This document shows, piece after piece, positions 9,365 through 18,942 of a stretch of DNA of 64,000 nucleotides. The notes under the pieces were generated by a model. The model searched no databases, was not told the origin of the DNA, and saw only the letters and a list, made by a program, of their open reading frames with translations. Position 1 is the first letter of the stretch; the number at the start of each line of letters is the position of its first letter. The position numbers were made by a program, and so were the translations under genes. This DNA comes from Mesorhizobium australicum (lineage in GTDB: Bacteria > Pseudomonadota > Alphaproteobacteria > Rhizobiales > Rhizobiaceae), in the NCBI RefSeq assembly GCF_900177325.1, contig NZ_FXBL01000004.1, forward strand, positions 1,426,001 to 1,490,000. Direction: 5' to 3'.

Positions 9365-10105
9365 ATGCAGTCCGGTCTCGACACCTCGGCGCGCTACAGG
9401 ACGATCGACGCCGCCCGGGTGATCGCGACCGCCGAACTGCTCGAGGCGCGCATCGCCGACCGCTTCCCCGAATCCGGCCTGCGTAGGGTGGCGGTCGAAC
9501 TGATCTCGCTCGGGAAGGACATCGCCCGCGAGGCCACGGAGCTGGAGGCGCCGATAAGGTGGCTGCGCGTCATGACGGTGGCGACGATCCTGGTCGGCGT
9601 ACTTATCATCGGCTTCGTGATGACGATCCTATCCTTCGACCGGATCGACACCGGCGCCTTCGATTTCGTGCAGGGAATAGAGGCGACGCTGAACACGCTG
9701 CTCCTGGTCGGGCTCGGCATGATCACGCTGACCCAGATGGAGGTACGGGTGAAGCGTCGCAGGGTGTTTACCGGCCTGCACGCGCTGCGCTCGATGATCC
9801 ACGTCATCGACATGCATCAGCTGACGAAGGATCCGGCGGCGCTTTCCGAGGCGTTCCAGCCGTCGACGCATTCGCCCAAGCGAACCCTGAGCGCGCCGGA
9901 ACTCTCGCGCTATCTCGACTACTGCTCGGAGATGCTGTCGATCACCGGCAAGTTCGCCGCCCTCTACGCCCAGTCCGTCAATGACGACGTGGTGGTGCGC
10001 GCCGTCAACGACGTCGAGAGCCTCGGCAGCAACCTGTCCCGCAAGATCTGGCAGAAGATCGTGATGATCGCCGAGCAGTCCGGCACGCTCCGTCGCCCTG
10101 GCTGA
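9365..10105 (+). CDS. Hypothetical membrane protein
   Basis: I do not recognise this 246-residue protein. Residues 1-65 look helical and amphipathic, two hydrophobic segments follow (about 70-90 and 105-125), and the remaining 120 residues are soluble and mostly helical, ending in LSRKIWQKIVMIAEQSG. The arrangement, a membrane hairpin flanked by cytoplasmic helical domains, suggests a structural or signalling role rather than transport. It is five bases from the DUF805 gene, at the end of the dapD unit. High-GC codon use like its neighbours supports a real gene. Confidence 0.65.
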   Translation: MQSGLDTSARYRTIDAARVIATAELLEARIADRFPESGLRRVAVELISLGKDIAREATELEAPIRWLRVMTVATILVGVLIIGFVMTILSFDRIDTGAFDFVQGIEATLNTLLLVGLGMITLTQMEVRVKRRRVFTGLHALRSMIHVIDMHQLTKDPAALSEAFQPSTHSPKRTLSAPELSRYLDYCSEMLSITGKFAALYAQSVNDDVVVRAVNDVESLGSNLSRKIWQKIVMIAEQSGTLRRPG

Positions 10106-10245
10106 GCCTGCCGCCTGAGGGTGACTATCGCCCGTCACGCCCAGGTGGGCCCTGTTCCTCAGCCGGATTCCGGCCTGTTCCTTCAAGGTCAAGTCTTCGG
10201 GCTCTCCCGGTCAAGACCGCATACCCCCGCGGCCGCTAGGCTTTC

Positions 10246-10300
10246 GGCGGACATGCCCCGCTGCGAACGCACGCGACCGTTTGCTCGGCACATGTCCGCC
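10246..10300. promoter_or_regulatory. Widely spaced 10-bp inverted repeat upstream of acyl-CoA dehydrogenase-like gene
   Basis: GGCGGACATG (10246-10255) and its exact complement CATGTCCGCC (10291-10300) lie 35 bases apart, ending 30 bases before the ATG at 10330. The spacing could suit a looped or two-site operator or a long-loop hairpin in the leader RNA. The AraC-type regulator at the far end of the gene is a possible ligand. This is a sequence observation without known family support. Confidence 0.4.
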
Positions 10301-10329
10301 AGAACGCAATAACAACGAAGGGGAATGTC

Positions 10330-11583
10330 ATGAGCATAGATTTCAACCTGAGTGCTGAACAGATAGCGCTCCGCGACGGAGCGCGCGCCTTTGCAAACTC
10401 GGTGCTGAAGGACGTTCGCAAGACGATCGCGCAATATTCCAAGCCCGACGAGCGCTTTTATTCAACCAAGCCGTTTTTCGGCCAGGGCGTCGAGGCGGGC
10501 TTCGTGAAGGCGCTTCTCCCCAAGGAGGTAGGCGGCTCCGACATCGCGACGCTCGACTTCGCGCTCGCCACGGAAGAACTGGCCGCCGTCGACGTCAACG
10601 TCCCGACTGCCATGTTAGGGAGCGGCCTTTGTATCAAGCCGGTGGCGATGTTTGGAACCGAGGAGCAGAAGAAACGCTTCCTCACCGATTTCGCCGACGA
10701 TGGAACGCGCTTGGGAGCCCTGGCCTTCACGGAGGTGACCGGCGGCGCGAACTTCGATTCGCCCGATCCGCGGTTCGGCGTCAACACCTTCGCGACACTG
10801 GAAGACGACGAATGGGTGATCAACGGCCATAAGCACTACACCACCAACGGCACCGGCTGGGACGGAAACAACTGCCATCTCTATGCGGTCGTGTGTAGAA
10901 CGGACCCAAGCAAGAACGCCGAGGAATCTCTCGCGGTGATCATGGTGCCGGGCGCCACTCCCGGCGTTCGGGTCACGGAGATACTCGATACGGCCGGCCA
11001 CCGTGCGACGATCTCTCCGCGGATGGCTTTCGAGAATGTGCGAGTGCCGGCAAACAACATCCTGGGTAAGCCGGGCGACGGGATCAAGATCGTTTCCACG
11101 AATTTCGCCTGGACCGCGGCCCTGATCGGCGCTGCATGCGTCGGCGTGATGCGGGCCGCCTACGATCACGCCTTGCAGTTCGCACGCGAGGACTCGCGTT
11201 CAGGGCCTCATCCGATCATCGAATATCCGACGGTCGGCTACATGCTTGCCGATATCAAGATGAAGATCGAAGCCTGTCGCTACCTGACCTGGAAGGCCTG
11301 TCATCAGTACGACCAATCCAAGGGGGCCGAGCACGAGCTTGCGGTGATGACGAAGGTGTTCTGCTCGGAAACCTGCGTGAACGTCGTTTATGATACGATG
11401 CGCCTGGTCGGCGTGGACAGCTACACCGATATGCATCCGCTTGCCGAGCTGATGAACGACGCCATGTGCTTCCCGCTCTATGACGGTGGTAACATGGGTG
11501 CCCGTCGACGCAACCTGCACAGCATCATCAAGAGCCCATCCTACAGCTCGCTGACGGCACCTTACGCGACCTTCAACGCGTAG
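10330..11583 (+). CDS. Acyl-CoA-dehydrogenase-superfamily flavoprotein
   Basis: This 417-residue FAD enzyme has the acyl-CoA dehydrogenase architecture: a helical N-domain (MSIDFNLSAEQIALRDGARAF onward, to about residue 125), a beta barrel with AFTEVTGGANFDS, which binds the flavin, and a helical C-domain. Classical enzymes carry the catalytic base in YEG near the C-terminus; here that position reads YDGGNMGARRR with Asp385. Nitroalkane oxidase, a member of the same superfamily, uses Asp at the equivalent place, so a non-CoA substrate is possible, though other family members have moved the base elsewhere. The gene stands alone, convergent with an AraC-type regulator, and is preceded by a 10-bp inverted repeat. 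I would not assign a substrate. Confidence 0.82.
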   Translation: MSIDFNLSAEQIALRDGARAFANSVLKDVRKTIAQYSKPDERFYSTKPFFGQGVEAGFVKALLPKEVGGSDIATLDFALATEELAAVDVNVPTAMLGSGLCIKPVAMFGTEEQKKRFLTDFADDGTRLGALAFTEVTGGANFDSPDPRFGVNTFATLEDDEWVINGHKHYTTNGTGWDGNNCHLYAVVCRTDPSKNAEESLAVIMVPGATPGVRVTEILDTAGHRATISPRMAFENVRVPANNILGKPGDGIKIVSTNFAWTAALIGAACVGVMRAAYDHALQFAREDSRSGPHPIIEYPTVGYMLADIKMKIEACRYLTWKACHQYDQSKGAEHELAVMTKVFCSETCVNVVYDTMRLVGVDSYTDMHPLAELMNDAMCFPLYDGGNMGARRRNLHSIIKSPSYSSLTAPYATFNA

Positions 11584-11782
11584 GCCGCGCCTGCAAGGTT
11601 GCCGGGGGGAGTTGTACCCGATCGAACCGATTCTGCTGGAAAGGGAACCGATCAGGTTCGACATCTCCGGCAGCCTCGCAGGACATCGAAGCCGCCAAAG
11701 AGGAAGAGAACGAGCGGCATGCGCGTCGCCAACGGGAAGGCGCCCGCGAGGAGGGCTTATGCCGGTAGGGCTTGCTCCCGCG

Positions 11783-12727
11783 TCAAAGTTCCCTGCTTTG
11801 GTGCCTGTAGTCCCTTGGCGGAACGCCGAAACGCCGTCGGAAAGCCCTGCTGAAAGAGGACATGTCGTTGAAGCCCCAGCGGAAGGCCGCTTCCGAAATC
11901 GTGAGGCATTTCCCCTCGCGCAGGTCGGATGCGCACCGTTCGAGGCGCATTCCCAGGATGATCTGCCCGAAGGTCTCGCCGTGTTCCTCCAGCAATTTGT
12001 GCAGGTAGCGCGTGGATATGCCGAAATGAGCGGCAACCTTGGCGGGCGCTATCTCCGGATCGGCAAAATTGAGCCGGACATATCCGAGGATAGAATTGCT
12101 CAGGGCCGATCTGAAGGTTCGGTTCCGACCGTCATCGCGATCGGGCCCGGAGGCGCGCAGCGACATGGCAGCAAGGTCGACGATCGACTTCGTCATGTCG
12201 GTCGAGCTGTGGCGAAAGCTCTCCGGGGTCCGGGCAACCGAGGCGAGGAAATCGACAACGATCCGGCCGATCGGCGTCCGGCCCGTGACCGTGCGGACCA
12301 CGAGATCGTGGCCGATATGGGAATCGAAGATATGCTTCGGGATCTTGAACGAGTATTGCTCCCATTCGTCGCTTACATAGTCGAGAAGGAACGGTTCTGA
12401 CGAGTCGACGATGGTGAACTCACCGGGCGTCGTAACGGCGGTCCGGCCGGCCTGGGTAACGCGGCAGGTGCCGGCCACCTGCAGATTCAGGAAACAGTAG
12501 GCATCCGCGTCGCGACGAATGCCTTGCGGTGTGCGTGCGATGGTCTGTTTCAGCGAAGAGATGTTCGAAATGCCGATGCCGTCAAACGTATGATCGGTGA
12601 CGGTCCCGAGGAAATCCGTCTTGAACGACGGTTCCGGGTTGAGCGCGACATAGACATTGCACAGAACGTCCCGCCAGTAGCTGAAGCGTTCCGTCGTCCT
12701 GATTTCCGCCAGATCGAAGGTCTTCAC
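11783..12727 (-). CDS. AraC-family transcriptional regulator
   Basis: This 314-residue regulator has an N-terminal beta-barrel ligand domain (about residues 10-190, of the AraC_binding_2 type with RTTERFSYWRDVLCNVY) and a C-terminal double helix-turn-helix (about 215-310). The second helix-turn-helix contains TISEAAFRWGFNDMSSFSRAF followed by RFGVPPRDYR, the usual AraC signature. I use the GTG at 12727 because GGAG lies eight bases upstream; an ATG 29 codons earlier adds sequence unlike the family. It is convergent with the acyl-CoA-dehydrogenase-like gene and is the likeliest regulator of it. Confidence 0.85.
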   Translation of the reverse strand: MKTFDLAEIRTTERFSYWRDVLCNVYVALNPEPSFKTDFLGTVTDHTFDGIGISNISSLKQTIARTPQGIRRDADAYCFLNLQVAGTCRVTQAGRTAVTTPGEFTIVDSSEPFLLDYVSDEWEQYSFKIPKHIFDSHIGHDLVVRTVTGRTPIGRIVVDFLASVARTPESFRHSSTDMTKSIVDLAAMSLRASGPDRDDGRNRTFRSALSNSILGYVRLNFADPEIAPAKVAAHFGISTRYLHKLLEEHGETFGQIILGMRLERCASDLREGKCLTISEAAFRWGFNDMSSFSRAFRRRFGVPPRDYRHQSREL

Positions 12728-12985
12728 ACCTACGTCTCCACGTCCTTGCGGGAACACCGGGAAGTCGCGTGAAATAAAGCAACAATTGTGCCAAGGGCGT
12801 GCGCCCCACAGCATTTTTCACGTCCCATCAATGTCCCGATCAGGCGAGATCGGACGCGTAGAAGCCGGAACCGACATAGAGCAATGGCACACCTGCGGCC
12901 TTCGCGCCGCCTCGGTCTTCGTCTTCACGTCATGCATGATATCCAGAATGCGCCCGGCTATCAACGCATCCGATGCGGGGCGCCC

Positions 12986-13756
12986 TCAGGCGGCGACGCC
13001 GGGACCGTAGGGAGTGATGTCGACGCGGTCGCGGCCGGCGTTCTTGGCAGCGTAGAGTCGTTCGTCCGCCTGGCGGTACAGATCGGCAAATGTCGCACGG
13101 CTGTCGAAGGTGGTGCCCCCGATGCTGATCGACAGGCGGTGCGGGCGGCCGTGCGGGGTAAAGGGGACGGAACTGACGGCCGCGCGGATGCGGTCCGCGA
13201 CGATCGCGGTGCGGGCGGGATCGAGGCTGGGCAGGAAGACGCCGAACTCCTCGCCGCCGAGGCGGCCGACGAGGTCGATCTCCCGCACGGAGGACTTGAT
13301 CGTGACCGCGATCAGCTTCAGCGCCTCGTCGCCTAACTCGTGGCCGTAATTGTCGTTGACCGCCTTGAAGTGGTCGACGTCCACGACAAGGAACGCGCCG
13401 CTGCCGAGATCCTGCTGCTTCTCGACCCGTTCGAGATAGCCGTCCACAAGCGCCGTGAAGGCGCGGCGGTTGAGGCAGGAGGTGAGGGGGTCGGTCGCGG
13501 CGACGTTCATCAGCTCGTGATGAGCGATCGACAGCTCGCGCAGCTTGCTGAGCAGGAAGTAGAAGATCGGCGGCGCCAGGACAAACGGGATGAGGAAGTT
13601 GTTGAGCGGCTTTTCGCCGAGCTGCCACGTCCCGGTCTCGAACGAATAGGAGTCGATCGCGAAGGCAGCGGCGATGCAGAACAGCGTGCCGACGATCGTG
13701 CCGAGATAGACCCGCGCCTTGCCGCGCGCGGACAGGTCCAGGCGATCGAAGCGCAT
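12986..13756 (-). CDS. Membrane diguanylate cyclase with intact I-site
   Basis: This 256-residue protein has two N-terminal membrane segments (about residues 15-35 and 52-70) and a GGDEF domain. The catalytic GGEEF is at 167-171, the metal and GTP motif DVDHFKAVNDNYGH at 126-139, and the inhibitory RxxD site reads REID at 158-161, exactly five residues before GGEEF. It should therefore make cyclic di-GMP and be feedback-inhibited by it. It shares layout and length with the protein at 3307-4068, which lacks this site. It is transcribed alone; 258 bases to the left contain no recognisable gene. Confidence 0.88.
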   Translation of the reverse strand: MRFDRLDLSARGKARVYLGTIVGTLFCIAAAFAIDSYSFETGTWQLGEKPLNNFLIPFVLAPPIFYFLLSKLRELSIAHHELMNVAATDPLTSCLNRRAFTALVDGYLERVEKQQDLGSGAFLVVDVDHFKAVNDNYGHELGDEALKLIAVTIKSSVREIDLVGRLGGEEFGVFLPSLDPARTAIVADRIRAAVSSVPFTPHGRPHRLSISIGGTTFDSRATFADLYRQADERLYAAKNAGRDRVDITPYGPGVAA

Positions 13757-13899
13757 TTCCGTTCAACTCCCACTTGGTTCGACTCTCTCATGCCCCGGTT
13801 AAGGCATGATAAAGGTATTCCTTTGGCAGCGGTGCTGAGCCATTGCAACCTGTCGCTGGCATCGTGACAGATGCCGTCCTTTGGACTAACGCTCGTGCA

Positions 13900-15087
13900 A
13901 TGAGCTTGCCCACCGATCCCGCCGCCAACCTCGCCGCCTTGATCCGCTGTCCCTCGGTCACACCGGCCGAAGGCGGGGCTCTGACCGCGCTTTCCGGGAT
14001 GCTCGCGCCGCTGGGCTTTTCGGTCGAGCGGCCGGTTTTCATCGAGGACGGCACTCCCGACGTCGAGAACCTCTACGCCCGGCTTTCCGGCAACGGGCCG
14101 CATCTGATGTTCGCCGGCCATACCGACGTGGTGCCGCCGGGCGACGAGCAGGCGTGGACGCATCCGCCTTTCGCCGCCGAGATAGCGAATGGCGAGATGT
14201 ATGGCCGCGGTGCTGTCGACATGAAGGGCGGCATCGCCTGTTTCGTGGCGGCGCTCGCCCGCCATGTCGCGGCGCGGGGCGCGCCGAAGGGATCTGTCTC
14301 GCTGCTGATTACCGGCGACGAGGAAGGCCCGTCGATCAATGGCACGTCGAAGCTGCTCGAATGGGCGGCGGCCAAGGGCGAAACCTGGGATGCATCCATC
14401 GTCGGCGAGCCGACCAACCCAGAGCGGTTGGGCGACGCGATCAAGATCGGCCGGCGCGGCTCGATCTCCGGCACGATCGTCGTGCGCGGCGTACAGGGTC
14501 ATGTCGCCTATCCGCACCTCGCCGACAATCCGGTGCGCGGCCTCGTCTCGCTGGTCGAGGCGCTGCTCCACCCCGTCTTCGACAAGGGAACGGCCGATTT
14601 CCAGCCGACCAATCTCGAAGTGACGACGATCGACGTCGGCAATCCGGCGACCAACGTCATCCCCGGCAAGGCGACGGCGACGTTCAACATCCGCTTCAAC
14701 GACAGCTGGACCGCCGAGACCATCCAGGCCGAGGTCCACAACCGCCTCGACCGCGCCGCGCGCAAATCGAAGCTTCGACCAGGCAAGACGGAGCCGGTGG
14801 ACTACGAGCTGGTCTGGCGCGGCCGGGCGAGCCCGGTGTTCCTGACCAGCAACGACAAGCTCATCCGCACCCTGAGCGGCTCGGTCGAGGCGGTGACGGG
14901 GCGATATCCCGCGCTCTCCACCTCGGGGGGCACGTCCGACGCGCGCTTCATCAAGGACTATTGTCCGGTGGTGGAGTTCGGCCTCGTCGGCAAGACGATG
15001 CACATGGTGGACGAGCGCGTGCCGCTCGACGATCTCGAAATGCTGACGCGCATCTACGAGCGCTTCCTTGCGGACTGGTTTGCCTGA
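13900..15087 (+). CDS. dapE: Succinyl-diaminopimelate desuccinylase
   Basis: The enzyme hydrolyses N-succinyl-LL-2,6-diaminopimelate to diaminopimelate and succinate, using a two-zinc centre of the M20 peptidase family. In the 395-residue protein the ligands are visible in order: [14 protein letters not shown] (His and Asp), [10 protein letters not shown] (bridging Asp), GDEEG (catalytic Glu plus ligand), VGEPT, and the C-terminal GKTMHMVDE histidine. The lid dimerisation domain occupies about residues 180-295. The ATG at 13900 gives the length normal for the family. The next gene starts two bases after the stop, so the two are cotranscribed. Confidence 0.95.
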   Translation: MSLPTDPAANLAALIRCPSVTPAEGGALTALSGMLAPLGFSVERPVFIEDGTPDVENLYARLSGNGPHLMFAGHTDVVPPGDEQAWTHPPFAAEIANGEMYGRGAVDMKGGIACFVAALARHVAARGAPKGSVSLLITGDEEGPSINGTSKLLEWAAAKGETWDASIVGEPTNPERLGDAIKIGRRGSISGTIVVRGVQGHVAYPHLADNPVRGLVSLVEALLHPVFDKGTADFQPTNLEVTTIDVGNPATNVIPGKATATFNIRFNDSWTAETIQAEVHNRLDRAARKSKLRPGKTEPVDYELVWRGRASPVFLTSNDKLIRTLSGSVEAVTGRYPALSTSGGTSDARFIKDYCPVVEFGLVGKTMHMVDERVPLDDLEMLTRIYERFLADWFA

Positions 15088-15088
15088 C

Positions 15089-15691
15089 ATGCCGAGCGGC
15101 GAAGAGATACAGACCTATTTCGCCGGCGCCTGGCGGCTGATGATGGGCAAGCCGGACGGCGTGCGCGCGCTCGACGTGTCGGCCGACGGGTTCTGGAACT
15201 CGTTCTATGCGATCGTCGTGGCGGTTCCCGCTCTCGGGGTGGGCTGGGCGGCGCTGGCGCTCGACCTTGCGGACTATGGGCTTGGAAGCCGCCTGTCGAT
15301 CCTGCTGCGGCTGGCCGTCATCGACGTTACCGCCTGGGTGCTGCCGCTGTTGTGCCTCGGCCTGATCGCACGGCCGGTCGGCATCCTCGACCGCTATCCG
15401 CATTTCGTCGTGGCGAGCAACTGGGCCTCGGCGCTGCTGGCCTGGCTGATGCTGCCGGCGACGCTGCTGAACCTCTTCAGCCCGGCTGCCAGCGAGTTCA
15501 ACGACACCGTCTCGCTGATCGTCTTCATCATTGCGCTGGTGCTGACCTGGCGGCTGACGAATGCCGTCCTGGCCAAGGGAGCCGCGGTCGCGAGCGCGGT
15601 CTTCTTCGGCGTGGTCTTCGCCGGACTGTTCCTGATCTTCTTCCTCCAGAGGCTGTTCGGCCTCGACGGGGCTCAGTTCTCGGCCGGGTAG
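15089..15691 (+). CDS. Conserved hypothetical membrane protein next to dapE
   Basis: This 200-residue protein has four or five hydrophobic helices (about residues 45-65, 75-95, 100-120, 145-165, 170-190). The soluble N-terminus, [18 protein letters not shown], resembles proteins found beside dapE in other rhizobia, but I know of no function. It starts two bases after the dapE stop and its 3' end overlaps the end of truA on the other strand by 19 bases. Good codon use and the tight linkage support a real gene. Confidence 0.7.
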   Translation: MPSGEEIQTYFAGAWRLMMGKPDGVRALDVSADGFWNSFYAIVVAVPALGVGWAALALDLADYGLGSRLSILLRLAVIDVTAWVLPLLCLGLIARPVGILDRYPHFVVASNWASALLAWLMLPATLLNLFSPAASEFNDTVSLIVFIIALVLTWRLTNAVLAKGAAVASAVFFGVVFAGLFLIFFLQRLFGLDGAQFSAG

Positions 15692-16428
15692 TCGACCTTG
15701 ACGAGATAGAGCCCGTCGGGGGGCGCGACCGGCCCGCAGCGCGAACGGTCAGCCGCCTCCAGCGCCTCCTTCACGTCCGGCGGCGTCCAGCCGCCTTCGC
15801 CGACGCGCTTGAGCGTGCCGGTCATCGAGCGGACCTGATTGTGCAGGAAGGACCGTGCCGAGGCACGGATTTCGATCACGTCGCCGTCGCGCGTGACGTC
15901 CAGCCGGTCGAGCGTGCGCAGCGGGCTGTTCGCCTGGCAGTGCGCCGAGCGGAAGGTGGTGAAGTCGTGCCGGCCGACGAGGTGCTGCGCGGCCTCGTGC
16001 ATGGCCGCCGCGTCGAGCCGCTTCGGCACCCACCAGGCGCGCTTCGCCTCCAGAGCCAGCCGCGCCCGGCGGTTGATGATGCGGTAGAGATAGTGGCGGG
16101 CCATCGCCGAGAAGCGGGCGTCGAACTCGTCTGCGACCTTGCGCGCGGCGAGGATCGCGACCGCGTCGTTGGCGAGGCCGAGATGCGCGTTGAGCGCGTC
16201 GCGCACCCGGTCCGCCGGCCAGTCCCTGGCAAGGTCGACATGCGCCACCTGGCCGGAGGCGTGAACGCCGGCATCGGTGCGCCCGGCGCCGCGGATCGAG
16301 ACCTCGTCGCCCGAAAACGCCTTGATCGCGTCCTCGATCGCCTCCTGCACCGAGCGCTGGCCGGCCTGCCGCTGCCAGCCGGCGAAGGCGCTACCGTCAT
16401 ATTCGATGTCGAGCCGGTAGCGCGGCAT
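15673..16428 (-). CDS. truA: tRNA pseudouridine(38-40) synthase
   Basis: The enzyme isomerises uridines 38, 39 and 40 in the anticodon stem of many tRNAs. The 251-residue protein begins [21 protein letters not shown], a typical TruA start, and has the catalytic aspartate D52 in [11 protein letters not shown]. The motifs [16 protein letters not shown] and [14 protein letters not shown], which line the RNA-binding cleft, are also present. It is the last gene of the leftward unit fmt, GNAT, truA, starting one base after the GNAT stop. Its 3' end overlaps the end of the membrane protein gene on the plus strand. Confidence 0.95.
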   Translation of the reverse strand: MPRYRLDIEYDGSAFAGWQRQAGQRSVQEAIEDAIKAFSGDEVSIRGAGRTDAGVHASGQVAHVDLARDWPADRVRDALNAHLGLANDAVAILAARKVADEFDARFSAMARHYLYRIINRRARLALEAKRAWWVPKRLDAAAMHEAAQHLVGRHDFTTFRSAHCQANSPLRTLDRLDVTRDGDVIEIRASARSFLHNQVRSMTGTLKRVGEGGWTPPDVKEALEAADRSRCGPVAPPDGLYLVKVDYPAEN

Positions 16429-16429
16429 C

Positions 16430-16933
16430 TCAGAGATCCGAAAAGGCAGGGGCGTAGACGAGCCGGCCGGTCGTCGGAGCCTCGCCCCAGGCGAGCGCCT
16501 GCAGCGCCTCGCACTGGTAGTCGCTGACAAAGCCGGCGGCGCGCTCATGCGCATAGCCGAAGCGGCCGTAATAGGCGGGATCGCCGAGCACGACGGACAG
16601 GCTGTCCCCGCCGTGCGTCAGCGAGGCGTGCGCGTGCTCGACCAGCGCCGTCCCGATGCCGCTGTCCTGTCGCTTCGGTCTGACGGCGAGCGGCGCCAGG
16701 GCGACCGCCGGAACGCGGCCCTCGTCGGCTTCCACGAAGAGGCGCGAGAACAGGATGTGTCCGACGATCTCGCCCTCCTGCGTTGCGACGAGTTCGAGAA
16801 CGGCATCGCCGTTGGCGACGAGAGCGTCGACCAGATCCGCCTCCGCCGCCTGGCCGAAGGCCTGCAGCTCGACCTCGCGGATGCCGGCGCGATCCGACGC
16901 CAGTGCCGGGCGGATGACGAGGCCGCGGATCAT
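16430..16933 (-). CDS. GNAT-family N-acetyltransferase
   Basis: This 167-residue protein carries the GNAT fold. The acetyl-CoA pyrophosphate loop is [17 protein letters not shown] (an R/Q-x-x-G-x-G/A variant), preceded by the [10 protein letters not shown] beta strand, and followed by [16 protein letters not shown], a segment shared with the YhbS-like subgroup. Its start overlaps the fmt stop by four bases (ATGA) and its stop lies one base before the truA start, so all three genes are translated together. Substrates of this subgroup are small molecules or proteins that cannot be predicted here. Confidence 0.87.
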   Translation of the reverse strand: MIRGLVIRPALASDRAGIREVELQAFGQAAEADLVDALVANGDAVLELVATQEGEIVGHILFSRLFVEADEGRVPAVALAPLAVRPKRQDSGIGTALVEHAHASLTHGGDSLSVVLGDPAYYGRFGYAHERAAGFVSDYQCEALQALAWGEAPTTGRLVYAPAFSDL

Positions 16934-17865
16934 GACAGCCGGTCTCCCCGGGCGAGGCGGACGCCGCGCAGGAAGTCTCGTGCCGTCATCGGCTTGCCGC
17001 CGGCACGCTGCACTTCGACAAGACGAACAGCGCCATCGCCGCAGGCGATAGCGAGATCGTCGTCGAGCACCTTGCCGGGCTGCCCCGCGCCGTGCGACAG
17101 CGTCGTGCGCAGCACCTTCAGCCGTTCCGCCTTGCTGTTGACCATAATCTCGCACCACGCGCCGGGAGCGGGCGAGAGCGCGCGGATCGCATCGTGCACT
17201 TCGCGCGCCGGACGCGCCCAGTCGATGCGGGCTTCCGCCTTGTCGATCTTCTTCGCATAGGTGACGCCGTCGGCCGGCTGGGGCGAGAGTGCAAGCTCGC
17301 CCCGCTCGAGCTTCGCCATCGCCTCGACCATCAGCGCCGCGCCTGCCTCGCTCAGGCGGTCGTGCAACTCGCCGCCGGTCATGTCGGGACCAATCGCGAC
17401 ACGGGCAGTCAGGGCGACAGGGCCGGTATCGAGACCGACGTCCATCTTCATGACCATCATACCTGTTTCGGCGTCGCCTGCCATGATCGCGCGCTGGATC
17501 GGCGCGGCCCCGCGCCAGCGCGGCAGGAGCGAGGCGTGGCCGTTGAAGCAGCCGAGGCGCGTGCCCTCCAGGATCGGCTTCGGCAGGAGCAGGCCGTAAG
17601 CGACGACGACAGCGGCATCGGCGTCGAGTGCGGCGAACGCCTGCTGCTCGGCCTCGCCCTTCAGCGAGACGGGGGTGCGCACGTCGATGCCGAGCCCTTC
17701 CGCCGCACGGTGGACGGGCGAGGGGGTCAGTTCCAGCCCGCGCCGGCCGGCAGGGCGAGGCGGCTGCGAATAGACGGCGGCGATCTCGTGCCCCGCCGCA
17801 TGCAGCGCGCGCAGCGTCGGCACGGAGAAATCCGGCGTGCCCATGAAGATCAGTCGGAGCGTCAT
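16930..17865 (-). CDS. fmt: Methionyl-tRNA formyltransferase
   Basis: The enzyme formylates initiator Met-tRNA with 10-formyltetrahydrofolate. The 311-residue protein begins [18 protein letters not shown], has the folate and catalytic site in [17 protein letters not shown] (N108, H110), where Gly109 replaces the more usual Ile, and the catalytic aspartate in DVGLDTG (D146). The C-terminal tRNA-binding domain covers about residues 205-305. In many bacteria def (peptide deformylase) precedes fmt; here the 71 bases upstream are followed by an unrelated kinase-like gene, so def must lie elsewhere. Confidence 0.95.
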   Translation of the reverse strand: MTLRLIFMGTPDFSVPTLRALHAAGHEIAAVYSQPPRPAGRRGLELTPSPVHRAAEGLGIDVRTPVSLKGEAEQQAFAALDADAAVVVAYGLLLPKPILEGTRLGCFNGHASLLPRWRGAAPIQRAIMAGDAETGMMVMKMDVGLDTGPVALTARVAIGPDMTGGELHDRLSEAGAALMVEAMAKLERGELALSPQPADGVTYAKKIDKAEARIDWARPAREVHDAIRALSPAPGAWCEIMVNSKAERLKVLRTTLSHGAGQPGKVLDDDLAIACGDGAVRLVEVQRAGGKPMTARDFLRGVRLARGDRLS

Positions 17866-17936
17866 CGCGGCCTTCGTTCACCTCGTTGCCGCCGCATCAA
17901 CAGCCTCGGCGCGCGAAGGTCAACCCGTCCGGCCGG

Positions 17937-18845
17937 TCAACCCCTGACGGCGGCGACGTGACGGGAAAACTCCGGCGTCTCCATCAGCGCCTTGCAGCGG
18001 GCGAAGCGGTTGTCGGCATAGGCGCGGAAATCGTCGGCAGGATTGCCGTTGGCGAGCTGGATCAGGCCCCATAGCGTCCACAGAAGGTCGCACATCGCCT
18101 TGTAGATAACGACGCGTCCGCGGTCGTTGGCCGACGGTTCGCCGCCGAAATAGGCGCGCAGCATCTCGTCTTCCTGTGCCGTGTCGAAGCCGCCTTCGAC
18201 GGAAAGGTCGCCGAGATCCCACATCGGGTCGTTCATGCCCGAATATTCCCAGTCGACGATCCACATCCGTTCGCCGGTGTCGAGGAAGTTCTCGCAGAGC
18301 GGATCGCAGTGGCAGGCGACGATCGGCAGCGGATGCGCCGCAAGTGCGGCGCGCACCGTCCCGTCCGCTTCGCGCACCACGTCGTGATAGCCGGCGGGCA
18401 GGTTGACGTCCTTGGTCGACAGCACCTTTAGGTAGTCGTCGATCATCGCGAACAGTTCGAAGCGGAACGGGAACACCGCGCCGGAAGTGTGAAGCTTGCG
18501 GAAGGCCTCGCCGGCGCGAGCGGGGCTGCCGGGTCGGGTGCGGAACTCTTCCGGCGACATTGTCACCCCGTCCGCAAGGAAGCGTGTCACCATCACGCCG
18601 GTGGCGTCGTCGACATGCAGCACCTGTGGTGACACCCCGGCCCGGGCGGCTTCCCGCGCCGCGACTGCCTCGTTGGCGCGGCTGATATACTCCTCGGTGC
18701 CCTTGCCCGGAATGCGCAGACAGAACTCGCCGGCCCGATAGACCCGGTTGGTGAGACCGCCCATGCGCTGGAGGGGGCCCGTGTAGCCGGCGAGGGCGGG
18801 AATGGAGGCGATGGCGGCGCGAACGTCGGCGAGGTCTTCGGTCAT
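17937..18845 (-). CDS. Choline/ethanolamine kinase-like phosphotransferase
   Basis: This 302-residue protein has the eukaryotic-like small-molecule kinase fold. The Brenner-type catalytic loop is HCDPLCEN (residues 179-186) and the metal-binding loop VDWEYSG (197-203), followed by DPMWDLGDLS, as in LicA-type choline kinases. The N-terminal lobe has GGLTNRVYR, the nucleotide loop. It may phosphorylate choline, ethanolamine or a related alcohol. The ATG at 18845 gives the family-length protein. A divergent paralogue sits in the betaine cluster at 25123-26010. The gene is alone, 71 bases upstream of fmt. Confidence 0.82.
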   Translation of the reverse strand: MTEDLADVRAAIASIPALAGYTGPLQRMGGLTNRVYRAGEFCLRIPGKGTEEYISRANEAVAAREAARAGVSPQVLHVDDATGVMVTRFLADGVTMSPEEFRTRPGSPARAGEAFRKLHTSGAVFPFRFELFAMIDDYLKVLSTKDVNLPAGYHDVVREADGTVRAALAAHPLPIVACHCDPLCENFLDTGERMWIVDWEYSGMNDPMWDLGDLSVEGGFDTAQEDEMLRAYFGGEPSANDRGRVVIYKAMCDLLWTLWGLIQLANGNPADDFRAYADNRFARCKALMETPEFSRHVAAVRG

Positions 18846-18885
18846 GCTGCGGCCCGGCTGATCATGCGCAAACCATAGACCAACA

Positions 18886-18910
18886 CCGCCCCCTTTGGAC
18901 AAGGGGGCGG
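18886..18910 (-). terminator. GC-rich hairpin after secreted-protein gene
   Basis: A 10-bp perfect stem (CCGCCCCCTT paired with AAGGGGGCGG) with a five-base loop follows the stop of the minus-strand gene 18943-19425 by 32 bases. No clear T-run follows on the minus strand, so the case for a Rho-independent terminator rests on stem strength and position. Confidence 0.5.
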
Positions 18911-18942
18911 CGGTTCATCTCCATCAGGAGAAAGGTCCGCGA

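Noticed and set aside
13510..15090. Open frame of 526 codons on the minus strand opposite dapE
   Set aside because: Antisense shadow; dapE on the plus strand has all metal ligands in order.
16430..17881. Possible fmt-GNAT fusion in one frame
   Set aside because: The frame upstream of 16933 is a shifted reading of fmt. The two proteins are in different frames with a normal ATGA overlap.
17866..17936. Search for def (peptide deformylase) before fmt
   Set aside because: The 71 bases upstream hold no coding sequence and the next gene is kinase-like; absence here says nothing about the genome as a whole.
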